Source: Gemmatimonadota bacterium
GTDB lineage: Bacteria; Gemmatimonadota; Gemmatimonadetes; Longimicrobiales; Gaopeijiaceae
DNA: 64,000 bases
NCBI GenBank assembly: GCA_009692205.1
Contig: SHZR01000007.1
Location: forward strand, 40,493-104,492
Direction: 5' to 3'
Under the pieces are notes generated by a model, which was not told the DNA's origin, did not search any database, and saw nothing but the letters and a program-made list of their open reading frames with translations. This document shows positions 9,168 to 20,533 of the stretch, one piece after another. Position 1 is the stretch's first letter; each line of letters begins with the position of its first letter. Made by a program: the position numbers and the translations under genes.

Positions 9168-10231
9168 GGACTCCGGACGGCTCGAGCCTCTCCGACTACG
9201 ACTACGAGCTGCCCCCGGAGCGGATCGCCCGGTACCCGGCGGAGCGCCGGGACGAGAGCCGCCTCCTCGTTCTGACCGAAACGGGCGGCATGCGGCACCT
9301 CCGCTTCCGCGAGATCGTCGAGTTCTTCCGGCCCGGCGACGTCCTCGTCGTGAACCAGACCAAGGTGATGCCGGCGCGGCTGCTCGGCCGGAAGCCCTCC
9401 GGTGCACCGGCCGAGATCCTCCTCCTGCGGCCGGCGCCCGGCGTCGCAAACCCCCACCTGTGGGAGGCACTCGTCCGCCCGGGCTCCAAGCTCAAGCCGG
9501 GCCGAACGGTGGTCGTGGCGGACGACCTCTCCGTTGAGATCCTCGACTCCGCGCCCGGAGGCGGGCGAGTGGTCCGCCTCGTCACCGACCTGTCGCTCGA
9601 GGAGGCGCTCGAGCGCCACGGGCACATGCCGCTCCCGCCGTACCTCGGGCGTGAGGACGAGCCGCTCGACCGGGAGCGCTACCAGACCGTGTATGCGCGA
9701 GACGTCGGATCGGTTGCGGCACCCACGGCGGGCCTGCACTTCACGCCCGAAATCCTGGCGGCGTTGGAGGCCCGAGGCGTCCGCCGCGCGGCGGTCACGC
9801 TGCACGTCGGCATCGGCACGTTCCGGCCGGTTGACGTCGACCACCTGGATGCTCACGAGATGCACCACGAGTGGTACACCGTGTCCGAGGCCGCCGCGGC
9901 CACAGTGAACGCCGCCCGCGAGGCGGGAGGCCGAGTCTGGGCCGTGGGCACGACCACGGTGCGAACGCTCGAGTCGGTGGCCGACGAACAGGGGCGCGTG
10001 CGCGCCGCCACGGGGACGACGGACCTATTCATCCGCCCTCCCTGCGCCTTCAGGGCGGTAGACTGCCTCCTCACGAACTTCCACCTCCCGCGCTCCACGC
10101 TGCTCATGCTCGTGGCTGCGTTCGCGGGCTACGAGCGTACCATGGCCGCCTATGCCGAGGCGATCCGCGGAGGGTATCGGTTCTACTCCTACGGGGACGC
10201 GATGGCGGTGGCGGGTCCCTCTACTGGCTGA
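9164..10231 (+). CDS. queA: S-adenosylmethionine:tRNA ribosyltransferase-isomerase QueA
   Basis: 355 residues. The N-terminal [20 protein letters not shown] and the motifs [21 protein letters not shown] and [11 protein letters not shown] are characteristic of QueA. It transfers and isomerises the ribosyl part of SAM onto preQ1-modified tRNA, giving epoxyqueuosine. Its partner tgt is also in this window at 16701, but in a separate unit. It overlaps ruvB by 4 bp, so it is co-translated with the resolvasome genes, an arrangement seen in many bacteria. Confidence 0.97.
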   Translation: MRTPDGSSLSDYDYELPPERIARYPAERRDESRLLVLTETGGMRHLRFREIVEFFRPGDVLVVNQTKVMPARLLGRKPSGAPAEILLLRPAPGVANPHLWEALVRPGSKLKPGRTVVVADDLSVEILDSAPGGGRVVRLVTDLSLEEALERHGHMPLPPYLGREDEPLDRERYQTVYARDVGSVAAPTAGLHFTPEILAALEARGVRRAAVTLHVGIGTFRPVDVDHLDAHEMHHEWYTVSEAAAATVNAAREAGGRVWAVGTTTVRTLESVADEQGRVRAATGTTDLFIRPPCAFRAVDCLLTNFHLPRSTLLMLVAAFAGYERTMAAYAEAIRGGYRFYSYGDAMAVAGPSTG

Positions 10232-10307
10232 AGTCCACCCCGCGCGCTACCGTCACGCGTTCGAGGTGCGAAGGACTGCCGCAGCGGCTTCATCCGCGGA
10301 GAGAACC

Positions 10308-12350
10308 ATGTCGTCAATGTCTCGTCGGACCGTGAATCTCGTTTGGGGGCTCGCGCTCTCTTGGGGTGCGGCCCTCCCCATGCAAGCGCTCGCCCAGGCC
10401 CAGAACCGCCAGAACCCCGATGGCGAGTGGCGCTATCAGAGCGCCGACGCGTGGGGGACCCGGTACTCGCCCGCCAACGAGGTGAACGCGTCCAACTTCG
10501 CGAACCTCGAGGTCGCGTGGATATTCCGCGGCGACAACTTCGGTCCGGCGCTCGAGGACCAGATGAAGGCGACGCCTCAGTACATCGACGGCGTTCTCTA
10601 CACGGTGCAGGGCCACCGCCGCACGGTCGTCGCGATGGACCCGGCGAACGGTGAGACGCTCTGGACCTACCGCGAGCCCACCACAACGCGGTGGGAGCGC
10701 TCGATGCGCCAGAACTACGGCAAGGGTGTCGCCTACGGCGAAGTCGACGGACGCGGCGTGATCTTCTACACGTCGCCCGCGTTCTTCTTGCACGCGCTCG
10801 ACGCCAAGACCGGCAAGCACATCGAGAACTTCGGTGGGCAGGTGCCCCTCCCGGGCTTCCCGGAGACGGGGGTCATCGATCTGATCCCGGACCTGGTCGC
10901 GGATTGGGAGCCCTGGCAGAACTGGGATCAGCCGTACGATCCGGACTACGGCATCCCACGCGAGCTCGGCTTCATCACGTCGTCCTCACCGCCCATCGTG
11001 GTGAACGGCGTCGTCGTGGTCGGCAACTCCGCCGAGCAGGGCTACAACCAGACGCGCATCGAGAACGTGCCGGGCGACATCCTCGCCTACGACGCGCGCA
11101 GCGGAGCGTTCAAGTGGAAGTTCCACGTGATCCCGCGGCCGGGTGAGGTCGGACATGAGACCTGGCTGAACGACGCGTGGCGCTGGACCGGGGACGTGTC
11201 TTCCTGGGCTCCGATGTCTGCGGACTCCGAGCGTGGCCTCGTCTACATCCCCACCAACCCGCCGACGATCGACTACTTCAACGGCTTCCGTCCGGGCGAC
11301 AACCTCTTCGGCACGTCGGTCATCGCGCTGAATGTCCAGACCGGGGAGCGTGCCTGGCACTTCCAGACCGTCCATAGCGACCAGTGGAACTACGATCTGC
11401 CGAACGTGCCGATCATCACGGACCTGCGTGTGAACGGCCAGCAGATTCCGGCCGTCATCCAAACGACGAAGACTGGGATCATCTTCGCGTTCAACCGCGA
11501 GACGGGTCAGCCGATCTGGCCGATCGAGGAAGTGCCGGTCCTGCAGACCGAGGTGCCGGGCAACTGGAGCGCCGCCACGCAGCCGATCCCGACGCGTCCG
11601 GAGCCGTTCGAGCCGCTCGGGCTTCCCGAGTCCGACGTGATCGACTTCACGCCGCAGCTGCATGCGGAGGCGATGGCGATGCTCTCGCGGTACCGCGTGG
11701 GCAATCCGTTCATGCCGCGGCTCTGGGCAGATCAGAACACCGGGTTCGCGGACAACATTCGCTGCTACGGCGGGCTGAACATCACCAACCCGGCAACGCT
11801 CGACCCCACCACGGGGATCCTGTACGTCCCCTCCTCACGCGGCTGCAGCGGCGGAAGCGTGACGCCTGGGCTCGAGTCGGACGAGCCGGACAACCCCGCG
11901 ACCACGGGCACGACGATCTCGCAGTGGGTCGCGGGACCGGGCGGTGGGCTGCCGCGCGTACAGGGGCTGCCCGCATGGAAGCCGCCGTACAACCGCGTGT
12001 CGGCGTACGACATGAACACGGGCGAGCGGATCTGGTGGGTCCCGATCGGTGAGGCGTCCGAGGACATCCGCAACCACCCGGCCCTACAAGGCGTGGACAT
12101 GTCCCGGTTCGGCGGCGGCGGCAATTCCATCCAGATGGTCGCGGGCGACCTGCTCTACACGACCGAGGGCTCGAGCGGGCCTCCAGTGCTGAACGCCTGG
12201 AACAAGCTCACCGGCGAGCACCTCGGCGAGATCGAAATCCCGGGCTCCGGCGAGTACGGCATGATGACCTACATGCACGAGGGCCAGCAGACGATCGTCG
12301 TGCAGGTCGGCAGTCCGGCCAGGCTCGTGGCGCTCAGACTGCCGGGGTAA
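10308..12350 (+). CDS. PQQ-dependent dehydrogenase (quinoprotein glucose dehydrogenase-like)
   Basis: About 680 residues. The signal peptide (LVWGLALSWGAALPMQALAQ) indicates periplasmic export. The beta-propeller repeats characteristic of quinoproteins recur: VVAMDPANGETLWTY, LHALDAKTGKHI, ILAYDARSGAFKWKF, VIALNVQTGERAWHF and VSAYDMNTGERIWW. The block HSDQWNYDLPNVP matches the active-site region of membrane and soluble PQQ glucose/alcohol dehydrogenases. There is no N-terminal membrane anchor beyond the signal, no c-type heme motif, and no PQQ biosynthesis gene in the window. A longer frame upstream overlaps queA; ATG 10308 or 10317 is preferred. The exact substrate cannot be assigned. Confidence 0.88.
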   Translation: MSSMSRRTVNLVWGLALSWGAALPMQALAQAQNRQNPDGEWRYQSADAWGTRYSPANEVNASNFANLEVAWIFRGDNFGPALEDQMKATPQYIDGVLYTVQGHRRTVVAMDPANGETLWTYREPTTTRWERSMRQNYGKGVAYGEVDGRGVIFYTSPAFFLHALDAKTGKHIENFGGQVPLPGFPETGVIDLIPDLVADWEPWQNWDQPYDPDYGIPRELGFITSSSPPIVVNGVVVVGNSAEQGYNQTRIENVPGDILAYDARSGAFKWKFHVIPRPGEVGHETWLNDAWRWTGDVSSWAPMSADSERGLVYIPTNPPTIDYFNGFRPGDNLFGTSVIALNVQTGERAWHFQTVHSDQWNYDLPNVPIITDLRVNGQQIPAVIQTTKTGIIFAFNRETGQPIWPIEEVPVLQTEVPGNWSAATQPIPTRPEPFEPLGLPESDVIDFTPQLHAEAMAMLSRYRVGNPFMPRLWADQNTGFADNIRCYGGLNITNPATLDPTTGILYVPSSRGCSGGSVTPGLESDEPDNPATTGTTISQWVAGPGGGLPRVQGLPAWKPPYNRVSAYDMNTGERIWWVPIGEASEDIRNHPALQGVDMSRFGGGGNSIQMVAGDLLYTTEGSSGPPVLNAWNKLTGEHLGEIEIPGSGEYGMMTYMHEGQQTIVVQVGSPARLVALRLPG

Positions 12351-12371
12351 GACGCCGACTTCGCGGGCGGA

Positions 12372-12402
12372 GGGATCCCCGGCGAGCACCGCCGGGGGTC
12401 CC
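12372..12402 (+). terminator. Strong hairpin after the quinoprotein gene
   Basis: A 13-bp stem pairs 12372-12384 with 12390-12402, with one T-G wobble and a five-base loop. It lies 21 bp after the quinoprotein stop. There is no T run after it, so it is either a non-canonical terminator or an RNA-stabilising end. Confidence 0.6.
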
Positions 12403-12444
12403 CCATGATAGCCACGCCTCGTCGCTGGCCTATCCACGCCGTGA

Positions 12445-13683
12445 ATGATTATCATGCATGGCATGGATGCCGGCGCCCTCCCTCGCCTCGCCTCCACTCT
12501 CGCTGACCGCCTGCGGGCGATGCCCGCGCTCGTCGTCACCGGCGCGCGCCAGACGGGAAAGAGCACCCTAGTGCAGCAGCTGGTGCCGGGGACTCGGCGC
12601 TACCGGTCCCTAGACGATCTCGACGTGCTGGATGCGGCACGGCGCGATCCGGAGGCTCTCGTTGGTGGCACCGACCCGGTCACGCTCGACGAGATCCAGC
12701 GTGAGCCGGAGCTGCTCCGAGCCGTCAAGCGGGCGATCGACCGCAGTCGCACACCGGGGCGCTTCCTCATCACGGGCTCGGCCAACCTGCTGCGGATGCG
12801 CCAGGTCTCCGAGTCCCTGGCCGGACGTGCGAGCTATCTGACCCTCTGGCCGATGACGCGACGCGAGCAGCGGGGTGAGGGTCGCGCGGGTCGCTGGGAG
12901 GAGCTGCTAGCGAGCCCGGATGCCGACTGGCTCGACCTGCTCGCGGCCGGACCCGACGAGCCGGAGGATTGGCGCGCCTTGGCGTTGCGCGGGGGTTTCC
13001 CCACGCCAGCCGTGACGATGCGACGCGCCGCAGAGCGCGCCATCTGGTTCGACGGCTACGTGCGCACGTACCTCGAGCGGGACCTCCAAGACCTCGCTTC
13101 CATCAGCGCACTCCCGGACTTTCGCCGCCTGATGCGCGCGGCCTGCCTGCGGCTGGGTCAGCTGCTGAACCAGACCGAGCTCGGCCGCGACGTCGGACTG
13201 CCTCAGCCGACGGTGCATCGATGGCTCAACCTTCTGGAGACCTCGTATCTCCTGGTGCGCGTTCCTGCGTACGCGGTGAACCGTACCAAGCGGCTGATCA
13301 AATCGCCGAAACTCTACTGGGGTGATACCGGAGTGGCGCTGCATCTCGCCGGAATGTCCGAGCCGGAAGGCGCCCATCTGGAGAACCTCGTGCTGCACGA
13401 CCTTCTGGCCTGGCGTGACGCACGACTCGATCGTGCGGAGATCGGTTACTGGCGCACCGCGAGCGGCGAGGAGGTGGACTTCGTCATCGAGGCGGGGAAG
13501 TACCTGCTGCCCATCGAAATCAAAGCGGGGGCGCGGCCGAGCCTCAGGGACGCCGCACACCTGCGGTCCTTCCGCGCGGAATACGGGAAGAATGCCCGCG
13601 CCGGCCTGCTCCTCCACACCGGAAGCACCTTGGATTGGATCGCGCCCGATGTCCTGGCCGCGCCGTGGTGGAGGGTGCTGTGA
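12445..13683 (+). CDS. AAA ATPase with DUF4143 domain
   Basis: 412 residues (406 if the ATG at 12463 is used). Walker A is TGARQTGKSTL near residue 32 and Walker B is VTLDEIQREPELL. The C-terminal DUF4143 part includes GEEVDFVIEAG and LPIEIKAG, a PD-(D/E)XK-like core. These proteins are widespread in bacteria and archaea, usually as single genes; their function is not settled, though the nuclease-like tail suggests DNA or nucleic-acid transactions. Here it stands alone, with no antitoxin-like partner on either side. ATG 12463 has a TATCAT box seven bases upstream and gives the more typical N-terminus. It begins the accessory-looking patch of the window. Confidence 0.88.
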   Translation: MIIMHGMDAGALPRLASTLADRLRAMPALVVTGARQTGKSTLVQQLVPGTRRYRSLDDLDVLDAARRDPEALVGGTDPVTLDEIQREPELLRAVKRAIDRSRTPGRFLITGSANLLRMRQVSESLAGRASYLTLWPMTRREQRGEGRAGRWEELLASPDADWLDLLAAGPDEPEDWRALALRGGFPTPAVTMRRAAERAIWFDGYVRTYLERDLQDLASISALPDFRRLMRAACLRLGQLLNQTELGRDVGLPQPTVHRWLNLLETSYLLVRVPAYAVNRTKRLIKSPKLYWGDTGVALHLAGMSEPEGAHLENLVLHDLLAWRDARLDRAEIGYWRTASGEEVDFVIEAGKYLLPIEIKAGARPSLRDAAHLRSFRAEYGKNARAGLLLHTGSTLDWIAPDVLAAPWWRVL

Positions 13684-13790
13684 GCGCCTTTAAGACCAGC
13701 GTTTGCTGCTGCCGCAGCACGACCTGAGTCGTCCACAGCACTACTCCGCGGAACGTTACGCGTACCCACCCTCACTCGCTTCCGGTCACG

Positions 13791-13973
13791 ATGCGCATTC
13801 TAGTTCGCGGATTAGGTATCCTCTGTCTGTTTGTGGGATGCGTCTGGTTCCTGCAAGGAGTCAACATCCTTCCGGGCAGCTTCATGACGGGCGAGACGGA
13901 GTGGGCCATTTACGGCGGCCTCCTTCTCGTGGCAGGCATCGGCCTGCTGGTCGCTGCCAATCGTAGCCGCTGA
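13791..13973 (+). CDS. Small two-helix membrane protein
   Basis: 60 residues with two predicted membrane helices (ILVRGLGILCLFVGCVWFLQ and AIYGGLLLVAGIGLLVAA), separated by a short loop containing the LPGSFMTG motif. The same pattern (W-x-L-Q-G-x-N-x-L-P-G-S-F-M) is common to a family of uncharacterised small bacterial membrane proteins. Function unknown. It stands 107 bp after the ATPase gene and 25 bp before a methyltransferase. Confidence 0.7.
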   Translation: MRILVRGLGILCLFVGCVWFLQGVNILPGSFMTGETEWAIYGGLLLVAGIGLLVAANRSR

Positions 13974-13998
13974 CCGCGACCCCCAACCGCCGGGACTC

Positions 13999-14631
13999 AT
14001 GTCCTCTGAACGACCCCGCGGTTCCGACGAGCTCCTCGCCGAGTTCGGCCAGATCGACATCTACGTCTTCGACCAACTGCTGCGCGGTCAAATCACGTCG
14101 TCCATGCGCGTCCTCGACGCCGGTTGTGGCGCGGGCCGTAACTCGGAATATCTGATGAGATGCGGGACCGAGATCTACGGCGTGGACTCCGATGCAAACC
14201 AGATCGCTAGAATCCGAGACGTCGCGTCGAAGGCAGCGCCAGGTCTGTCGCCGGAGCACTTTCGTGTCGCGCGCCTCGACGATCTCCCCTTTCCCGACGC
14301 TCACTTCGATGCGGTGATCTGCAGCGCCGTCCTCCATTTTTCGAACGACGCCGCGGAGTTCGAGAACGCGGTGTCGGAAATGTGGCGAGTCCTCAGGCCC
14401 GGCGGTGTCTTCTTCGCTCGCCTAGCATCGACGATCGGGCTCGAAGGGAGAGTGACGCACCTTCGAGACCGATGGTACCACCTCCCCGACGGGAGTGACC
14501 GGTTTCTCGTCGACGAGAACTATCTCCTAGGCATCTCGTCGGACCTCGGCGCCCGGCAGCTCGATCCGCTGAAGACCACGGTGGTCCAAGACATGCGCTC
14601 CATGACCACGTGGGTGCTACGCAAGCCCTGA
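13999..14631 (+). CDS. Class I SAM-dependent methyltransferase, type 11-like
   Basis: 210 residues. Motif I is VLDAGCGAGRNSEYLM near residues 38-53, followed by YGVDSD for ribose contact, FDAVICSAVLHF for motif II, and MWRVLRPGGVFFARL for motif III. The substrate is unknown. It converges on the minus-strand acetyltransferase, with only seven bases between the stops. No ribosome binding site is obvious. Confidence 0.85.
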   Translation: MSSERPRGSDELLAEFGQIDIYVFDQLLRGQITSSMRVLDAGCGAGRNSEYLMRCGTEIYGVDSDANQIARIRDVASKAAPGLSPEHFRVARLDDLPFPDAHFDAVICSAVLHFSNDAAEFENAVSEMWRVLRPGGVFFARLASTIGLEGRVTHLRDRWYHLPDGSDRFLVDENYLLGISSDLGARQLDPLKTTVVQDMRSMTTWVLRKP

Positions 14632-14638
14632 GGGTGCC

Positions 14639-15325
14639 TCAGCCGCGCAGCCGCGTCCGCTGCGCTCCACTGTCGTCGAAGTTGCCCGGATCGAGCCACT
14701 TCTCGAACGCGCCCCGCACCGCGGGCCACTCGGTATCGATGATGGAGTACCAGGCGGTGTCGCGATTGCGGCCCTTGTAGAGGGTCGCCTGCCGGAACGT
14801 CCCTTCGTAGACGAACCCGAGGCGGTCGGCCGCACGCCGTGAAGGCGAGTTGAGCGAGTCGCACTTCCACTCGTAGCGTCGATATCCCAACTCGTCGAAC
14901 GCGCGCCGCATCATCAGGTACATCGCCTCGGTCGCGGCGCGACTCCTCTGCAGAGTCGGCGAGTAGTGGATATGTCCGACTTCAATTGAGCCGATATCCG
15001 GGAAGATCCGCAGGTAGCTCGCAACGCCGACCGCCGTGTCGCCCTCGTCCAGGATCGTGTAGAAGAGTGGATCGTCTCCGACGGCGACACCGTCGAGCCA
15101 CGACCGAAAGGAGACGGCGTCCGCGAACGGTCCGTAGGGCAGGTAGGTCCAGTCGAGGCCGGCGGTGTCGAGGCGGAACGCATCGTAAAGCGCCGCGGAG
15201 TGGCGCGCGGGATCCAGAGCCTCCATGCGGCAATAGCGGCCGACCATGAGAGCACGGGTCGGCCGGGGACGTGGCCGCCAGTCAGGAAGCGCCGGTCCGA
15301 CCGGCGGCGACTCGTCAGCGCTCAT
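14639..15325 (-). CDS. GNAT-family N-acetyltransferase (RimJ/RimL-like)
   Basis: 228 residues. The core IGSIEVGHIHYSPTLQRSRA plus the C-terminal RRYEWKCDSLNSPSRRAADRLGF-type segment match the RimJ/RimL branch of GNATs that acetylate N-terminal amines or small molecules. It is the last gene of a tight minus-strand trio (six bases after the secreted protein). Substrate unknown. Confidence 0.85.
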   Translation of the reverse strand: MSADESPPVGPALPDWRPRPRPTRALMVGRYCRMEALDPARHSAALYDAFRLDTAGLDWTYLPYGPFADAVSFRSWLDGVAVGDDPLFYTILDEGDTAVGVASYLRIFPDIGSIEVGHIHYSPTLQRSRAATEAMYLMMRRAFDELGYRRYEWKCDSLNSPSRRAADRLGFVYEGTFRQATLYKGRNRDTAWYSIIDTEWPAVRGAFEKWLDPGNFDDSGAQRTRLRG

Positions 15326-15331
15326 GCAGCG

Positions 15332-15880
15332 TCATGATCGCGAGCCCAGCGGCACGGACCAAGCCAAGCCGAGCCCGACATCGCCGTCCGCGGACGGCTG
15401 CGGCAGCACGCCGGGGACCCAGCGCGCCGTCTTGATCGAGTAGCCGACCAGCGCGCCCGCGGCTGCGCCCACGAACGGAGGCACGACGAGGCGCCATGCG
15501 TGAAAGCTATCTCCGAAGCTGTCGCAGTAGCCGGACGGCTGGCCCGCGCAGTCGTTCCTCGACGCCACGAGCAAGCCGACGCCCACGCCGAGGCCCAGCG
15601 CACCCCCCATGAAGCTTCCTCGCCGAACGTTTCGACGAGATCCGAGCACCTCGGACCTCTGGAGCTGCGCGGGCGAGATCGTGAAGACGCTGCCGTCGAG
15701 CAACGTCAACGTGAGCCCGTCCGGCTCCACGGCCGTGAGTGTGCCCTCGAAGGGCGCGATCACCCCGCGGACGAAGAGGTGCGCCTCCCGGCCCGGTGTG
15801 AGGGTCTCCGCCTGAGCGTAGACTGCGGACGGGAGGCCGAACCACAGGCCGAGCGCGAGCAGCCCGATCCCACGGGTCAT
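15332..15880 (-). CDS. Secreted or membrane-associated protein of unknown function
   Basis: 182 residues with an N-terminal signal peptide (GLLALGLWFGLPSAVYAQ). The middle part contains a short beta segment (VEPDGLTLTLLDGSVFTIS) followed by two glycine-rich hydrophobic segments (MGGALGLGVGVGLLVA and FVGAAAGALVGYSI) that could be membrane hairpins, and a Cys pair between them. No family recognised. It lies two bases from the SGNH hydrolase upstream and six from the acetyltransferase downstream. Confidence 0.65.
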   Translation of the reverse strand: MTRGIGLLALGLWFGLPSAVYAQAETLTPGREAHLFVRGVIAPFEGTLTAVEPDGLTLTLLDGSVFTISPAQLQRSEVLGSRRNVRRGSFMGGALGLGVGVGLLVASRNDCAGQPSGYCDSFGDSFHAWRLVVPPFVGAAAGALVGYSIKTARWVPGVLPQPSADGDVGLGLAWSVPLGSRS

Positions 15881-15882
15881 TC

Positions 15883-18169
<2,287 letters not shown>

Positions 18170-18178
18170 GGGTCTCAG

Positions 18179-18694
18179 GTGCCTGTTCGAGAGATTCGTC
18201 TGTTGGGTGATCCCGTCCTCCGGAAGGAGGCGGACGAGGTGGTCGCGTTCGATGCCGGCCTACGGGCGCTCGTCCGCGACATGTTCGAGACGATGTATCA
18301 TGAGGAAGGCATCGGTCTCGCCGCCCCGCAGATCGGGATCGGCAAACGTGTGATCGTGGTGGATCTGCGCCGCGAAGACCACGACGACGAACCGCTCGCG
18401 CTGGTCAACCCGCGCGTGATATGGGCGAGTTCCGAGACCGCGAAGCAGACCGAGGGCTGCCTGAGCATCCCCACCCTCGAGGAGATCGTGGAGCGTCCCG
18501 CCAAGGTCCGCGTGGAGGCGCACGATCCGGAGGGTGAGCGCGTGGAGTTGCACGCCGACGATCTGCTCGGGCGCGCACTGCAGCACGAGATCGACCACCT
18601 CGACGGCATCCTCTTCCTGGACCGCGTGAGCGCGCTCAAGCGCCGCATGCTGCTGAGGAAGTGGAAGAAGCTGGAAGAAGAGCACGAGTCGTGA
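18179..18694 (+). CDS. def: Peptide deformylase
   Basis: 171 residues from a GTG start. The three metal-site motifs are present: EGIGLAAPQIGIG, EGCLSIP with ligand Cys94, and the QHEIDHLDG helix with His136, Glu137 and His140. It removes the formyl group from nascent N-termini. It is paired with fmt seven bases downstream, the normal arrangement. Confidence 0.98.
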   Translation: MPVREIRLLGDPVLRKEADEVVAFDAGLRALVRDMFETMYHEEGIGLAAPQIGIGKRVIVVDLRREDHDDEPLALVNPRVIWASSETAKQTEGCLSIPTLEEIVERPAKVRVEAHDPEGERVELHADDLLGRALQHEIDHLDGILFLDRVSALKRRMLLRKWKKLEEEHES

Positions 18695-18701
18695 CGTTCC
18701 G

Positions 18702-19640
18702 GTGAGAATCCTCTTCTGGGGTACGCCCGAGTTCGCGGTCCCCTCGCTGCGCGCGCTGGACGACGAGGGGTTCGACATCGTGGGGGTCGTCACGCAGCCG
18801 GACCGGCCGGCGGGGAGGGGCAGACACCCCCGAGCGTCCCCGGTGAAGTCGGTCGCCCTCGATCAAGGCATGGAGGTGCTCACGCCCGAGAGCCCCAGGG
18901 AAGCAGGGTTCATCGATGCCATCCGGGCGCTCGAGCCCGACGTCTCGGTCGTGGTGGCGTACGGGCACATCCTCCCGACGGAGATCTTGGCCGTTCCCCG
19001 TCTCGGCTCGATCAACGTGCATGCTTCCCTCCTGCCGGCTCTGCGCGGAGCTGCCCCGATCAACTGGGCCATCGCGCGCGGACACGAGAAGACGGGCGTC
19101 ACCATCATGCGCATGGTTCGCGAGATGGATGCCGGTACGATCATCCAGCAGGTGGAGGAGCCGATCCTTCCGGATGAGAGTGCGTCCGAGCTGTCGCTCC
19201 GACTCTCGGAGCTCGGCGCCGAGGTGTTGATCGAGACGCTCGCGCTGCTGTCGGAGGAGGTGGCCGAGGAGCGGGAGCAGGACCACGCGGCGGCCACGTT
19301 CGCGCCGAAGATCGACCGCGACACGGCCCAAGTCGACTGGAGCCGCCCTGCACTCGAGGTCGCCCTCCACGTCCGCTCCATGGACGAGCTCCCGGGTGCG
19401 TGGTCGACGCTCGCCGGGGAGCCCTTGAAGCTCTTTCGTCCGACGGTGGAAGCGGCGGCTGCCGGGCCGACGCCCGCCGCGCCGGGAACGGTGCTGGAGG
19501 CGAACGGGGGCCTCGTCGTGTCGACGGGCGCGGGTGGAGCCGTGCGTCTCGGCGAGGTGCAGCCGTCAGGGGGACGCCGCATGCGGGCATCGGACTGGAT
19601 TCGCGGGCGTCGCCTCCCGCCGGGCCTCCGTTTCGAATGA
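18702..19640 (+). CDS. fmt: Methionyl-tRNA formyltransferase
   Basis: 312 residues from a GTG start. FWGTPEFAVPSL at the N-terminus, VVAYGHILP, and the formyl-folate signature NVHASLLPALRGAAPINWAI (Asn, His and later Asp) are present, followed by the C-terminal tRNA-binding OB-like domain. It formylates initiator Met-tRNA. The stop overlaps the next ATG (ATGA), linking it to the thiamine genes. Confidence 0.97.
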   Translation: MRILFWGTPEFAVPSLRALDDEGFDIVGVVTQPDRPAGRGRHPRASPVKSVALDQGMEVLTPESPREAGFIDAIRALEPDVSVVVAYGHILPTEILAVPRLGSINVHASLLPALRGAAPINWAIARGHEKTGVTIMRMVREMDAGTIIQQVEEPILPDESASELSLRLSELGAEVLIETLALLSEEVAEEREQDHAAATFAPKIDRDTAQVDWSRPALEVALHVRSMDELPGAWSTLAGEPLKLFRPTVEAAAAGPTPAAPGTVLEANGGLVVSTGAGGAVRLGEVQPSGGRRMRASDWIRGRRLPPGLRFE

Positions 19641-20314
19641 CCGGGCATGTGCCCGGCGCGCGTGGTCGCGCGGCCGGGCTGCTTCCTAGGCTGCACGTCG
19701 TCACGGACGACTCCATGCTCGCGCGGGGCGGATTCGAGGCTCGGGCGATTGCCGTCCTCGAGGCGGGCGGGGCGGGCGTCGCGCTGCACTTGCGGGGGCC
19801 GCGCACCGACGGATCGGCGCTCTACCGGCTCGCCTCCGACCTGCTGCCCCACGCTCGTCGCTCCGGTACGCTCCTCGTCGTGAACGATCGTCTGGATGTG
19901 GCGCTCGCCCTCGAGGTCGACGGCGTCCACGTCGGCCAGCGGTCGCTCGGGGTGCGCGTCGCGCGCGGCCTGCTCGGCCCGGACCTCTGGCTCGGTGCCT
20001 CCGTCCACGACGCCAAGGAGGCTTCGGCCGCGCGCGAGGAGGGTGCAGATTACGCCTTCCTGGGTACCATGTTCGAAACGCCGACGCACCCGGGTCGGGT
20101 CGGAATGGGTATCGAGGGACTGGCGGCGACCGTGAGGGTCGGGGGGCTTCCGATCGTGGCGATCGGTGGAATCGATCCCGCGCGGGTGCCCGAGGTACTC
20201 GCCGCCGGAGCTTACGGCGTCGCGGTCGTCCGTGGGGTATGGGATGCCCCGGACGCGGTTGGCGCGGTGCGTCGGTACCGGCAGGCCATCGAAGACGAGA
20301 GGGAGGCGGTTTGA
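19637..20314 (+). CDS. thiE: Thiamine phosphate synthase/TenI-family protein
   Basis: 225 residues from the ATG overlapping fmt. Family features are VVNDRLDVALALEVDGVHVGQ, GASVHDAKEA, a GTMFETPTHPG loop and VAIGGIDPARVPEVLAAGA. The usual ThiE phosphate-site QLREK is replaced by ALHLRGP, lacking the lysine, so the protein could instead be a TenI-like thiazole tautomerase; the two folds are nearly identical. Its place directly before thiS and thiG fits either role in thiazole/thiamine synthesis. The gene symbol is therefore tentative. Confidence 0.8.
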   Translation: MTGHVPGARGRAAGLLPRLHVVTDDSMLARGGFEARAIAVLEAGGAGVALHLRGPRTDGSALYRLASDLLPHARRSGTLLVVNDRLDVALALEVDGVHVGQRSLGVRVARGLLGPDLWLGASVHDAKEASAAREEGADYAFLGTMFETPTHPGRVGMGIEGLAATVRVGGLPIVAIGGIDPARVPEVLAAGAYGVAVVRGVWDAPDAVGAVRRYRQAIEDEREAV

Positions 20315-20331
20315 GACTCACCGAGGAGACG

Positions 20332-20532
20332 ATGCGGATCCGGCTCAACGGCAAGGAGCGCGAGGTGCAGGGCGGACATACCGTGCGTTCGCTGCTCGAC
20401 GCGCTCGAGCTGCAACCCGGCATGGTGGTCGTTGAGCTGAATCGCGACATCCTGGAGCGTGACCGCTACGCGGACGTGCCCGTTCACGAGGGCGACAGCA
20501 TCGAGCTCGTCCACTTCGTGGGTGGGGGATGA
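20332..20532 (+). CDS. thiS: Sulfur carrier protein ThiS
   Basis: 66 residues beginning IRLNGKEREV and ending in VGGG, the exposed Gly-Gly tail that is thiocarboxylated as sulfur donor for the thiazole ring. Internal signatures are SLLDALEL and VVVELNRDIL. ATG 20332 has a GAGGAG site close upstream; a TTG at 20311 overlapping the thiE stop is the alternative. It lies immediately before thiG. Confidence 0.94.
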   Translation: MRIRLNGKEREVQGGHTVRSLLDALELQPGMVVVELNRDILERDRYADVPVHEGDSIELVHFVGGG

Positions 20533-20533
20533 C

